Below are positions 34,208-41,954 of a DNA stretch of 52,508 nt, piece by piece. The stretch is from contig CALVUI010000005.1 in NCBI GenBank assembly GCA_944363565.1, positions 1 through 52,508 of the forward strand, in the 5' to 3' direction. Position 1 is the first letter of the stretch. Every line of letters begins with the position of its first letter. Source of the stretch: an uncultured Bacilli bacterium. Its GTDB lineage: Bacteria > Bacillota_I > Bacilli_A > RFN20 > CAG-826. A program made the position numbers and the translations under genes. The notes under the pieces were generated by a model. That model saw only the letters and a list, made by a program, of their open reading frames with translations, was not told the origin of the DNA and did no database searches.

Positions 34208-35931
34208 AGTCTTTGCGTCTCATTTTCCCTCTACTGAAGGGCCATAAGAAGGAAGTCGTCCTTTCCCTCATCTTCGCCTTCTTCTCGGCCGGGAGCCGTC
34301 TTTCGGTCCCCTTTTTGGCCGGCAAGGCCATCGACCTCATGCTCCAAGAGGGCTTCGAACCGACAACGCTTGTCCCTTACATCCTCCTCATGGTGGGCCT
34401 CGTTTTGATTGGCTCCCTCTTCCGCTTCTTCTATGAACAGGTGACGATGAGGCTCGGGGAAGCCGTGGTCTATGAACTCAGGAAGAAGACCTACGCCCAC
34501 CTGATGGAGGCTCCCATCAAGTCCTTGGACCTATTAGAGAAGGGCAAGGTCGTCCATACCCTCAACGTCGACATCGAAAACGTCAAAACTGGTCTCGTGG
34601 TCGGGGCCGTCACCATCTACGACGGGGCAGTCAGCCTATTGTTCACCTTTGCCTTCATGGCCTCGGTCAACTACGCCCTCGCTCTCTTGGTCGTGGTTTT
34701 GACTCCCTTGTCCTTATTCGTTTCCCGGGCCATTTCCAAGGGCAACGCCAAGTACTTCAAGGCCCAGGCCCAGGCCTCCTCCAACCTCACCGGCTTCATG
34801 AAGGAGGAACTCACCAATAGCGAGTCCATCATCAGTCTCGGCGCGAAAGAAGGCCGCGGAGAGAAGTTCGAGGCCATTGCCGATAGGCAGAGGGAATCGG
34901 GCTACAAGGCTATGCTCATGGCTTCCCTCATCAACCCGGCCACCCGGGTCGTCAACAATGTCATCTACGGGACCCTGGTCATCGCCGGGGCGGCCATGTT
35001 GCTGACCGGGTTTGACTTCGGTACCGCCTTCACGGTCGGGGGACTTTCTTCTTTCCTGACTTACGCCAACAACTTCATGACCCCCTTCAACGAAATCGCC
35101 GACGTCTCCAGCGAGCTCTCGGGGGCGGAAGCCTCCTTCAAACGGGTCGAGGCCCTCTTGGCCTTGCCCCTTGATGTAGATGAGGGGCAGAAGGAACTCC
35201 GTGGGGAAATCGAATCCCTGACCTTCGACCACGTTGACTTTGGCTATACCGAGGGTCAAACCGTCATCGACGACTTCGACCTCGAGGTCTATCCTCGCCA
35301 CAAGATCGCCCTCGTCGGGCCGACCGGTTGTGGGAAGACCACCCTCATCAACCTCTTGCTCCGCTTCTATGATCCCCGCAGAGGCAAGATCCTCATCAAC
35401 GACATCGACACCGGGGAGATCGAAAAGAAGAAGCTGAGGCAGAGGGTCTCGGCCGTCTTGCAGGATCCCTGGATCTTCAAGGGGACGGTCAAAGAAAACA
35501 TCGCCTATGGGCGGCCCGACGCCAGCGACGAGGACATCAAGAAGGCCGCCGATCTGGCCATGGCCTCCTCTTTCATCATGCGCTTAGAAAAGGGCTTCGA
35601 CACCATGATCGGGGGCGCTTCCTCCCTCTCGATCGGGGAGAAGCAGCTGATTTGTTTGGCCAGGGCGATGTTAGTGAGTCCCGACATCGTCATTTTGGAC
35701 GAGGCCACCAGCAACATCGACCTCCATACCGAGTCCCTCCTCAAGAAGGGCTTCGATGCCTTCATGGAAGGAAGGACCTCGGTGGTGGTGGCCCACCGCC
35801 TCTCGACCATTGTCTCTAGTGATCTCATCGTCGTCATGAAAAAAGGCCACATCGTCGAGATGGGCAACCACAAAGAATTAATGGCCAATGGTGGCTTCTA
35901 CAAGGAGCTTTACGAAGCCCAGTTTGCCTAG
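34204..35931 (+). CDS. ABC exporter half-transporter, catalytic-site subunit
   Basis: 575 aa with a six-span exporter domain and an ATPase domain. Walker A is GPTGCGKTT, Walker B is IVILDEATSNID with catalytic Glu500, and the signature is the non-canonical L475-S-I-G-E479. The canonical Walker B pairs with the partner's LSGGQ, while this LSIGE faces the partner's Asp492. That complementary pattern supports a true heterodimer. The stop shares CTAG with the convergent GNAT gene. Confidence 0.9.
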   Translation: MKSLRLIFPLLKGHKKEVVLSLIFAFFSAGSRLSVPFLAGKAIDLMLQEGFEPTTLVPYILLMVGLVLIGSLFRFFYEQVTMRLGEAVVYELRKKTYAHLMEAPIKSLDLLEKGKVVHTLNVDIENVKTGLVVGAVTIYDGAVSLLFTFAFMASVNYALALLVVVLTPLSLFVSRAISKGNAKYFKAQAQASSNLTGFMKEELTNSESIISLGAKEGRGEKFEAIADRQRESGYKAMLMASLINPATRVVNNVIYGTLVIAGAAMLLTGFDFGTAFTVGGLSSFLTYANNFMTPFNEIADVSSELSGAEASFKRVEALLALPLDVDEGQKELRGEIESLTFDHVDFGYTEGQTVIDDFDLEVYPRHKIALVGPTGCGKTTLINLLLRFYDPRRGKILINDIDTGEIEKKKLRQRVSAVLQDPWIFKGTVKENIAYGRPDASDEDIKKAADLAMASSFIMRLEKGFDTMIGGASSLSIGEKQLICLARAMLVSPDIVILDEATSNIDLHTESLLKKGFDAFMEGRTSVVVAHRLSTIVSSDLIVVMKKGHIVEMGNHKELMANGGFYKELYEAQFA

Positions 35932-36467
35932 AGGTATTTGGTGACCAGGTATTCGTGGCCCGGGTAGTCGGGCCCGTAGTCGAAGGGATAGATCCCGTGG
36001 TTCTTGAAGTGGAGAGCCTTGTAGAAGTAAAGGGCGCCCCTGGATTTTTCATAGACACACAAAAGGAGCAGCTGGCCTTTGAACTTGCTCATGAAGTGAC
36101 TAAGGATCATCTTGCCATAGCCTTTCCCTTGATAGGCCGGATCGACCATGAGGCGGTGGAGGACCAGATATCCTTCCCCCGCGTAGTTGCAGTCCTCCAA
36201 GAGCTGATAGACCTTCTCTTCGCCTTCCGCGCCAGGGAAGAAGGAGCCCTTGAGGTCGCGATCATAGGATAGATAAGCCAGGACCCTGGATCCGTCTTTG
36301 AGGATATAGGCCCGACCCTGACTTAGATCGTCGATGAAGTGCTGGTCGGTGGGATAGCCGTAGGAATAGACGTCATTGCCTTCCCTCTCCAAGGAATCCT
36401 TGACCCTTCTACAAAGCTTGAGGACGCTCTCTAAATCCTTAATCGTGCCTTTCTTGATCGATACCAT
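35928..36467 (-). CDS. GNAT-family N-acetyltransferase
   Basis: A 179-aa acetyl-CoA-dependent acetyltransferase. Motif A is LMVDPAYQGKGYGKMIL, with the usual R/Q-x-x-G-x-G/A pattern, and the late FYKALHFKNHG motif is present. Substrate unknown. The ATG at 36467 is preferred to the one at 36476, because CATAAT (36480-36475) lies 7 nt before it and overlaps the longer start. Confidence 0.83.
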   Translation of the reverse strand: MVSIKKGTIKDLESVLKLCRRVKDSLEREGNDVYSYGYPTDQHFIDDLSQGRAYILKDGSRVLAYLSYDRDLKGSFFPGAEGEEKVYQLLEDCNYAGEGYLVLHRLMVDPAYQGKGYGKMILSHFMSKFKGQLLLLCVYEKSRGALYFYKALHFKNHGIYPFDYGPDYPGHEYLVTKYL

Positions 36468-36474
36468 GGAGGGC

Positions 36475-36498
36475 ATTATGGACCACTTAAGGTAAAAT
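36475..36498. promoter_or_regulatory. Divergent leaderless-type -10 pair of GNAT and Vsr genes
   Basis: Minus-strand CATAAT (36480-36475) is 7 nt before ATG 36467, with GCGACA 17 nt further upstream. Plus-strand TAAAAT (36493-36498) is 7 nt before ATG 36506. Neither gene has a Shine-Dalgarno sequence. Confidence 0.55.
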
Positions 36499-36505
36499 GT
36501 CGCGG

Positions 36506-36961
36506 ATGAACCACCTCGATCCTGCTTCCATCCATAAGACGATGTCGCGTATCAAGGGCAAGGATACCGGCCTGGAACTTAAGCTCAGGAAAGCTCTTCG
36601 GGAAGCCGGCCTTCCCTATCGCCTTTACTCCAAGAAACTCCCGGGCCATCCCGATCTCAGTTGCCAAAAGTACAGGATCGCCATCTTCTGCGACTCGGAG
36701 TTTTGGCATGGCTATCTCTTCGAGGTCAACGAGAAGAAGCTGAAGTGGAACCGCGACTTCTGGCTAGCAAAGATCAAACGGAACATGGAAAGGGACCTCG
36801 AGGTCGATAAGGCCCTCAAGGGGAGGGGCTACACCGTCCTCCGCTTCTGGGGCCGGATGATCGAAAAGGACCTCGAGACCTGCGTGAAGGAAATCAAGAA
36901 GGCCTATGAGGCCAACGGCTTCATAGGCAAAAAGAAAACCCCCGAAGGGGTTATTGATTAA
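36506..36961 (+). CDS. Vsr-family DNA mismatch endonuclease-like protein
   Basis: 151 aa. MSRIKGKDTGLELKLRKAL, LPGHPDLSCQKYRIAIFCDSEFWHG and a YTVLRFWG strand follow the Vsr fold. In Escherichia coli, Vsr nicks next to T:G mismatches made by deamination of 5-methylcytosine. The catalytic Asp (HPDLS) and the His of FWHG are kept. No partner methyltransferase is adjacent. The only m5C enzyme in view is in the AT-rich island 9.6 kb away. Start chosen from the -10 at 36493-36498. It is normal in host composition. Confidence 0.85.
   Translation: MNHLDPASIHKTMSRIKGKDTGLELKLRKALREAGLPYRLYSKKLPGHPDLSCQKYRIAIFCDSEFWHGYLFEVNEKKLKWNRDFWLAKIKRNMERDLEVDKALKGRGYTVLRFWGRMIEKDLETCVKEIKKAYEANGFIGKKKTPEGVID
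36929..36952 (-). terminator. Terminator of the 151-aa membrane protein gene
   Basis: Minus strand: stem AACCCC/GGGGTT with TTCG loop followed by TTCTTTTT. It overlaps the 3' end of the convergent Vsr gene. Confidence 0.75.
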
Positions 36962-36972
36962 GCCTTGAGGCC

Positions 36973-37428
36973 TTAGTCCTGCTTCCGAGCAAGATTGAGG
37001 GTGGCAAGGACGAAGATGGCGGCGAGGAAGGCGAAGACCGCCGAGGTGATGGTCCCAGAGCCTAGACCGAAGGAGGAATAGACTTCCCCATAGGGGTTGA
37101 CGGCCAGGAAGAAGGACTTGACCAGGAGGGTCATGATGCCACCGCCGAGTAAGCAGAGGAAGGAGAGGCCGCCGACGACCAGGGCCCCGGTCTTCCGGAA
37201 GTAGGGGACGATGGCCCCGAGCAATGAGCCGATGATGAGGATGACGAAGGCGATGACCAAGGTCCAAACGGTCGGATAGCCGTGGTCTTCGATGGCGAAG
37301 GCCGTTTGCATGAGATTATAGGGGTGGCCGACATTGTCGAAGGCCGGGCCGAACCAGAAGCAGATGGCGACGATCCCTAGGACCAAGGCCAAGAGCCCGA
37401 GAATTTTAGCGCTATTGCGGGATTTCAT
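36973..37428 (-). CDS. Small four-helix membrane protein, unknown
   Basis: 151 aa with four membrane spans (about 8-28, 53-76, 82-105 and 125-147) and short loops. No family recognised. GAGG lies about 12 nt before the ATG and a TATTAT -10 sits further upstream. Monocistronic, with its own terminator. Confidence 0.6.
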   Translation of the reverse strand: MKSRNSAKILGLLALVLGIVAICFWFGPAFDNVGHPYNLMQTAFAIEDHGYPTVWTLVIAFVILIIGSLLGAIVPYFRKTGALVVGGLSFLCLLGGGIMTLLVKSFFLAVNPYGEVYSSFGLGSGTITSAVFAFLAAIFVLATLNLARKQD

Positions 37429-37542
37429 AGATGCAGTTCCTCTTTTCGCTCACATAATATACGCCACGCGCCTAGGTGTCGCAATGAGCCTTTTCGTAGA
37501 AAAGGGTTGCACCGAAGGCGCAAGAAGGGAAACAATTAGGCC

Positions 37543-39714
37543 ATGCAAAAAAAGAAAGCCTCTTTTCTTTCGGCCTTGGCCCTCACGGCCGGTCTCTTCT
37601 TAAGCAGCTGCGGGGCCCCGAGCGAAGCCACGGAGTTCGCCACCGTCAACTACTACGACAATGCCCCGATGCCTTCTTTGGTCGGGGTCGACTACGTCGT
37701 CAAGGGACGGGCCACCTCTTACCGCGGCTACACCAATGCCGAAGGGGAAAGCGTGACCTACGACTTCCTCGACCGCAGCGGCGTCATCCCCGCGGTTGGG
37801 ACCTACCGGACCTTCAAGGAATGGGACTACGGCATCTATCTCCCGAGTGAAGAAGTCGTTTTGGATTCTTCCAGCGAGGAAGAAAGCATCATCGGCCAAA
37901 GGGTCGATCCCAAGAACATCCTCGGGGATTGCGATGCCCATCCGGTCTTCGAGAATACCTACTATAACTTTTCCATCGTCTACAAGGACGGGGCCAACTT
38001 CCTGAGAAGACCGGTCAGCGAAGAACCCGATGCCAAACGCGAGATCATCGGGAAAGAAGGCATCACCTTCCTCGACCTTCAGAAAATCGCCGCCTCCAAT
38101 GGCTCCTTGACCCTCGATTATCCCGGCAAGGAAGCGGGGGACGACCTCCCGAAAGCCCCGCAGAAAGAGGGTTATGTTTCCGAATTCCTCGGTTATGGCT
38201 CTCCCTTGGACCTGCGGGAAAAGAAGGGTTATGCCCTCCCCGAAGACCTTGGACAGGTCTTGACCGTCGGGGAAGGGGACCCCACCTACGCAAACACCCA
38301 TGCCTCGGGTGAGTTCTACGTCGATGAGGAATATGACCCCCTGAACCAAAAGACCGGTTGGCCCCTTTGGGTCTACCTCGATAACGGGGACGATGTCCAA
38401 GACGACTGGATCAAACTGGGCGACCTTGGCAGCGAAGGCCAGTTCGTCTTCGAGACCGTCTATACGGAGCCGGAACGGGCCCGTTATGACTTGACCTATA
38501 CCCTCCCCGGTCAGACCGAAGCCAAGACTGTAAATGAAGTCATTCCCTACGCTTATCCTTTGAAGGCCGTCTTCTCCCCGGAATCGACCTCGGGGGAAGA
38601 AGAAGTGACCGTCTCCTTTTACGTCACCGACGGGAACGACCAGGAGGCTCTTATCCACGAGGACACCTTTACGAGTACCATCCCCGAAGTCGGCCACCAC
38701 TTCGTCTATTCCCTCGAAGTCGATCCGGCCTCGAGCCAAACCGACCTCAATAGCGTCCGTGGACCGATTTCGGTCCTCGTCAAGGCCACGAGTGAGCTCG
38801 ATACCCTCAAGATCGACGTCCATGGTGCGGTGGATGTCGTCACCCACGAGGTGACCTATGGCGGGACCTACGTCCCGGCCGCCCCGGCTGCCCCCGCCGG
38901 GCAGACCTTCGTCTCCTTCGCGGTCCTAGAAGCCGATGGCTCCTACCGCTACATCGACGATTCCTATTTCACCAATATCGTGAGGGACCTCGAGGTCTAC
39001 GCCGTCTATGCCGACCTCAGCTACGTCGCTGAAGTCGGGACCGACAAGGTGACCTATAGCTACGACAACGCCAAAGGAAACTACGCGATTAGCGATGTGG
39101 AGATCCTTAGTGGCGCCACCTCGATCACCGAGGACTACTTCCTAGCGAATATCCCGACCAACCTCGAAGGCCTGACCCTTCCCGTCACCCGCCTCGGAGG
39201 GGCCTTTGCCTCCCTGAAATCCAGCGTGACTTCGATCGTCGTCCCTAGTTATGTCACGTCCTTCGTGACCTCGACCTTCCAAGGCTTCACCACTCTTCAA
39301 GAAGTCACCTTCAAGGGGCCGATCGCCGAGATCGCCAACAACGCGTTGGAGAACAATGCCGCTTTGGTTAGCGTCGACTTCCAAGGCAATGCCGGCGTCA
39401 ACATGAAGATTGGCAATACCGCTTTCCGGAACTGCCCGTCCCTTACTGCCGTCAAGGGAATCGAAGACAATGCCGCCCTTAGTCTGGGCTACCGGGTCTT
39501 CAATGCCTGCCCGAAACTGGTTGAGGGTCTTGAGACCTTCGTCCTCCCGGGCGGGGAGGCCGTTACCTACATCGGCACCAACTGCTTCGATGGGTCGGGC
39601 CTTACTTACGTTCCCTTTATGGGGAGTGTCCCCTCGGATGCCACCATCCAGGGCTATGCCGAAAACTGGAACCTCAACGGAATGGATCTATTGAACGCTC
39701 AGGCCTTGTCCTGA
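37543..39714 (+). CDS. Surface lipoprotein with BspA-type leucine-rich repeats
   Basis: 723 aa. The signal peptide ends in LFLSSC with lipidated Cys23. Residues 24 to about 440 are not recognised and are acidic and beta-rich. Residues 445-490 look like a small InlB/Listeria-Bacteroides-type repeat (TYGGTYVPAAPAAPAGQTFVSF), and about 535-700 carries LRR_5 repeats (FQGFTTLQEVTFKG, LENNAALVSVDFQG, FRNCPSLTAV, FNACPKLV). It is probably exposed on the cell surface for adhesion or binding. The partner is unknown. The terminator hairpin contains the stop codon. Confidence 0.75.
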   Translation: MQKKKASFLSALALTAGLFLSSCGAPSEATEFATVNYYDNAPMPSLVGVDYVVKGRATSYRGYTNAEGESVTYDFLDRSGVIPAVGTYRTFKEWDYGIYLPSEEVVLDSSSEEESIIGQRVDPKNILGDCDAHPVFENTYYNFSIVYKDGANFLRRPVSEEPDAKREIIGKEGITFLDLQKIAASNGSLTLDYPGKEAGDDLPKAPQKEGYVSEFLGYGSPLDLREKKGYALPEDLGQVLTVGEGDPTYANTHASGEFYVDEEYDPLNQKTGWPLWVYLDNGDDVQDDWIKLGDLGSEGQFVFETVYTEPERARYDLTYTLPGQTEAKTVNEVIPYAYPLKAVFSPESTSGEEEVTVSFYVTDGNDQEALIHEDTFTSTIPEVGHHFVYSLEVDPASSQTDLNSVRGPISVLVKATSELDTLKIDVHGAVDVVTHEVTYGGTYVPAAPAAPAGQTFVSFAVLEADGSYRYIDDSYFTNIVRDLEVYAVYADLSYVAEVGTDKVTYSYDNAKGNYAISDVEILSGATSITEDYFLANIPTNLEGLTLPVTRLGGAFASLKSSVTSIVVPSYVTSFVTSTFQGFTTLQEVTFKGPIAEIANNALENNAALVSVDFQGNAGVNMKIGNTAFRNCPSLTAVKGIEDNAALSLGYRVFNACPKLVEGLETFVLPGGEAVTYIGTNCFDGSGLTYVPFMGSVPSDATIQGYAENWNLNGMDLLNAQALS

Positions 39715-39730
39715 GCGTTTTCCTTTTGTT
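39694..39730 (+). terminator. Terminator of the LRR lipoprotein gene
   Basis: A perfect 10-bp stem AACGCTCAGG/CCTGAGCGTT with loop CCTTGT is followed by TTCCTTTTGTT. The stem includes the last codons of this gene and of the convergent MFS gene. Confidence 0.85.
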
Positions 39731-41108
39731 TGGCTTCTAGGTCCTTCTCCTTTTTCCTTTGCCTCAAGAGGAAGACGATCGGAAGGGCCGATAGGAGGGC
39801 AAAGCCGAAGGAGACTAGGAACATGAAGTTATTGGGGGCCGGTTGGCCGGTTTGGCCATAGGAGTCGACGTAGCCGGCGGTCACGCTGAAGGTCGATTGG
39901 GCCACCGCCGGGCCGATGATCATCGGAATGAGGACGGCGAAGACCATCCTGACCCCTTGGAAGGCCCCGACCCTATCTTTGGGTGTGAGATCGCGGATTT
40001 CCGCCCCCAAGACGGCGGTGGAAAGCAAATACCCGAGCATCATGATGGTGCCGCTGATGGCGTAGGCCCAAGGGGCCTTCGAGAAGAAGACGGCGAGGAA
40101 GCCGATGCAGGTAAGGCCGAGGGCGGGTAATAGCAACTTGAGACGGCCGATCTTGTCCATGAAGAGGCCGCCGATGACGGCGAGGATGCTGGAAACGACC
40201 AGGATGATCCCGACCGTCAGATAGAAGTCGAGGCCGTTGCCGAGTCCCGCCCCGCCGACCTCGGTCGGGTTTTGGAAGTAGATCATCCAGTAGGGCATGA
40301 AGGAATTGACCGCGGAGTTGTAGGTCAGGAAGGAGAGGAGGGCCAGATAAAGGCTCTTGTTGCCTTTCACGGTCGAGGGCATGAAGCCATAGCCCAAAGA
40401 TCTTAAGTAAGTGGTTTCCCTATTGGGGTTGACCTTTTCCTTGGGAAGGAGGAAGAAGGAGGCGATTCCCATCACGAAGATGATGGCCCCGAAGATGAGG
40501 AAGAAGTAGAACCAGGGCTGCTCTAGTTTGAGGGCGTTTTCCTCTAAGCCCAGGGATTCACCCGGAGTGACGGCCCCGCAGCCCATGAGGCCGGCCACCA
40601 AGACGATGACGATGTTGCCGATTAAAGGCAAAACCGCGTTGACCGACTCGACTTTGCCGCGATTTTGGGGGTTGGTGGAGTCGGTGAGGTAGGAATTGAA
40701 GGCGGCATCGTTGGCGGTCGAGCCAAAGAAGGTCATGAGGACATCGGCGAGGACCATGAAGGTCCCGACCATGGTGGTCGCCATCGCGGGTCCCACCAAA
40801 GACATCATGTTCCGGTAATTGATGAGGCCGAAGAGGAAGACCGAGATCCCCCAGGCCACGTAGCCCCCGGCGATGAAGACCTTGCGACGGCCCAAGCGGT
40901 CGCTGAGGGAACCCATCAAAAGGGTGGTCAAGGTGGCGGCCACCGCGCTGAAGACGGTCATGAGGGTGACGTAGAGGGTGTCGTAGGTCTGGGAGTAGAC
41001 CCAGAGGTTGATGTAGTTGTTCTCGATCGACCAACTCAGTTGGCCGACCAAGCCGATGAGGATGAGGGAGGCCCAGTTCCGGGCCCCGAATTTCTTCTTC
41101 TCTTCCAT
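39699..41108 (-). CDS. Major facilitator superfamily transporter
   Basis: 469 aa with twelve hydrophobic segments. The loop 2-3 motif A reads GSLSDRLGRRKVFIAGG, repeated as GLFMDKIGRLKLLLP between helices 8 and 9. Overall shape recalls sugar/cation or glycoside MFS carriers, but no substrate can be fixed. GGGGGA lies 5 nt before the ATG. It is downstream of the rdgB gene in the same direction. Confidence 0.85.
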   Translation of the reverse strand: MEEKKKFGARNWASLILIGLVGQLSWSIENNYINLWVYSQTYDTLYVTLMTVFSAVAATLTTLLMGSLSDRLGRRKVFIAGGYVAWGISVFLFGLINYRNMMSLVGPAMATTMVGTFMVLADVLMTFFGSTANDAAFNSYLTDSTNPQNRGKVESVNAVLPLIGNIVIVLVAGLMGCGAVTPGESLGLEENALKLEQPWFYFFLIFGAIIFVMGIASFFLLPKEKVNPNRETTYLRSLGYGFMPSTVKGNKSLYLALLSFLTYNSAVNSFMPYWMIYFQNPTEVGGAGLGNGLDFYLTVGIILVVSSILAVIGGLFMDKIGRLKLLLPALGLTCIGFLAVFFSKAPWAYAISGTIMMLGYLLSTAVLGAEIRDLTPKDRVGAFQGVRMVFAVLIPMIIGPAVAQSTFSVTAGYVDSYGQTGQPAPNNFMFLVSFGFALLSALPIVFLLRQRKKEKDLEAKQKENAQDKA

Positions 41109-41126
41109 ATGTCCCCCTTTGTTAAT

Positions 41127-41717
41127 TTATATGGATAGGTAAAAGGCTAAACGGTAAAGGGCCTTGCCCCGATGGCTGACCCGGTCCTTTTCGGCCTTCC
41201 GGGCCGTTCCGAAGTCCAAATCCTTTTCGTAGCTATGGAAGATGGGGTCATAGCCAAAGCCGTTTTCGCCCTTTTCTTCCTTCAAGAGATAACCCGGGCA
41301 TGCCCCTTCGAAGTAAAGGGGCTTGTCCTTGCCTTTTTCAAGTAAGCAAAGGCAGCAATGGAAGGTGGCCTCCCTCTTGCTATCCTTGGGGAGTCTTCTA
41401 TCGAGATCTTCGAGGACGGCCTTCAGGGAGCCTTGCTCCTTGAGGTAACGGGCGGTGTGTAAGCCCGGGAAGTTCCCGAGGTCCTTGATCTCGAGACCCG
41501 AATCATCGGATATGACGTCGAACTTGACCTTGTCGAAGAGGTCCTTGGCCTTGATGTAGGCATTCTCCCGGTAGTCCTTCCCGTCTTCGATGGGATCGAA
41601 GTCGATGTTGAGGTCCTTGGGGGAGTAGACGACATAGCCTAGAGGCGAGAGGATGTCGCGGAATTCCAAAAGCTTGCCCTCGTTGTTGCTGGCTAGGCAG
41701 ATTTCTTTTTTCATCAT
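41127..41717 (-). CDS. rdgB: RdgB/HAM1 non-canonical purine NTP pyrophosphatase
   Basis: A 196-aa enzyme removing ITP, dITP and XTP from the nucleotide pool. CLASNNEGKLLEFRDIL is the substrate-binding start, SDDSGLEI carries the catalytic Asp, and FGYDPIF and SHRGKAL complete the family pattern. Two ATG codons in tandem (41717 and 41714) follow TAAAAT by 5 and 8 nt without a Shine-Dalgarno sequence, so either may be used. Confidence 0.93.
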   Translation of the reverse strand: MMKKEICLASNNEGKLLEFRDILSPLGYVVYSPKDLNIDFDPIEDGKDYRENAYIKAKDLFDKVKFDVISDDSGLEIKDLGNFPGLHTARYLKEQGSLKAVLEDLDRRLPKDSKREATFHCCLCLLEKGKDKPLYFEGACPGYLLKEEKGENGFGYDPIFHSYEKDLDFGTARKAEKDRVSHRGKALYRLAFYLSI

Positions 41718-41722
41718 CTACG

Positions 41723-41728
41723 ATTTTA
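41723..41728 (-). promoter_or_regulatory. -10 box of rdgB, leaderless type
   Basis: TAAAAT on the minus strand ends 5 nt before the first ATG and 8 nt before the second. Confidence 0.45.
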
Positions 41729-41752
41729 GGAGGCTTTGCCTATCGAGGAAAC

Positions 41753-41773
41753 AAAAAACCGGCCTCGGGCCGG
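41753..41773 (-). terminator. Terminator of tRNA-Gly
   Basis: Minus strand: CCGGCC, loop CGA, GGCCGG, then TTTTTTG. It lies just past the tRNA-Gly CCA end. Confidence 0.85.
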
Positions 41774-41785
41774 CTAGTTGCATGC

Positions 41786-41859
41786 TGGAGCAGGTGACGG
41801 GAATCGGACCCGCGTATTTACCTTGGCAAGGTAATGTTCTACCATTGAACTACACCTGC
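41786..41859 (-). tRNA. tRNA-Gly (anticodon GCC)
   Basis: 74 nt on the minus strand. The acceptor GCAGGTG pairs with CACCTGC, discriminator T, CCA encoded. The anticodon stem TTACC/GGTAA holds loop TTGCCAA with anticodon GCC. The T arm GCGGGTCCGATTCCCGT is canonical. Confidence 0.95.
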
Positions 41860-41880
41860 ATACCCTTTTCGGGCTTGCAC

Positions 41881-41909
41881 ATTATAAGTAGGGCAAAACC
41901 CCTAATCAA
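41881..41909 (-). promoter_or_regulatory. Promoter of tRNA-Gly
   Basis: TTGATT (41909-41904), 17-nt spacer, TATAAT (41886-41881) on the minus strand. The tRNA begins 21 nt beyond the -10. Confidence 0.8.
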
Positions 41910-41954
41910 GTGGAAACATCTCCTCTCTTCCCTTATCATATCGCCGGAATAATT

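Noticed and set aside
37600-38847. Open frame of 415 codons on the minus strand
   Set aside because: Antisense shadow of the LRR lipoprotein, which has a clear signal peptide and repeats.
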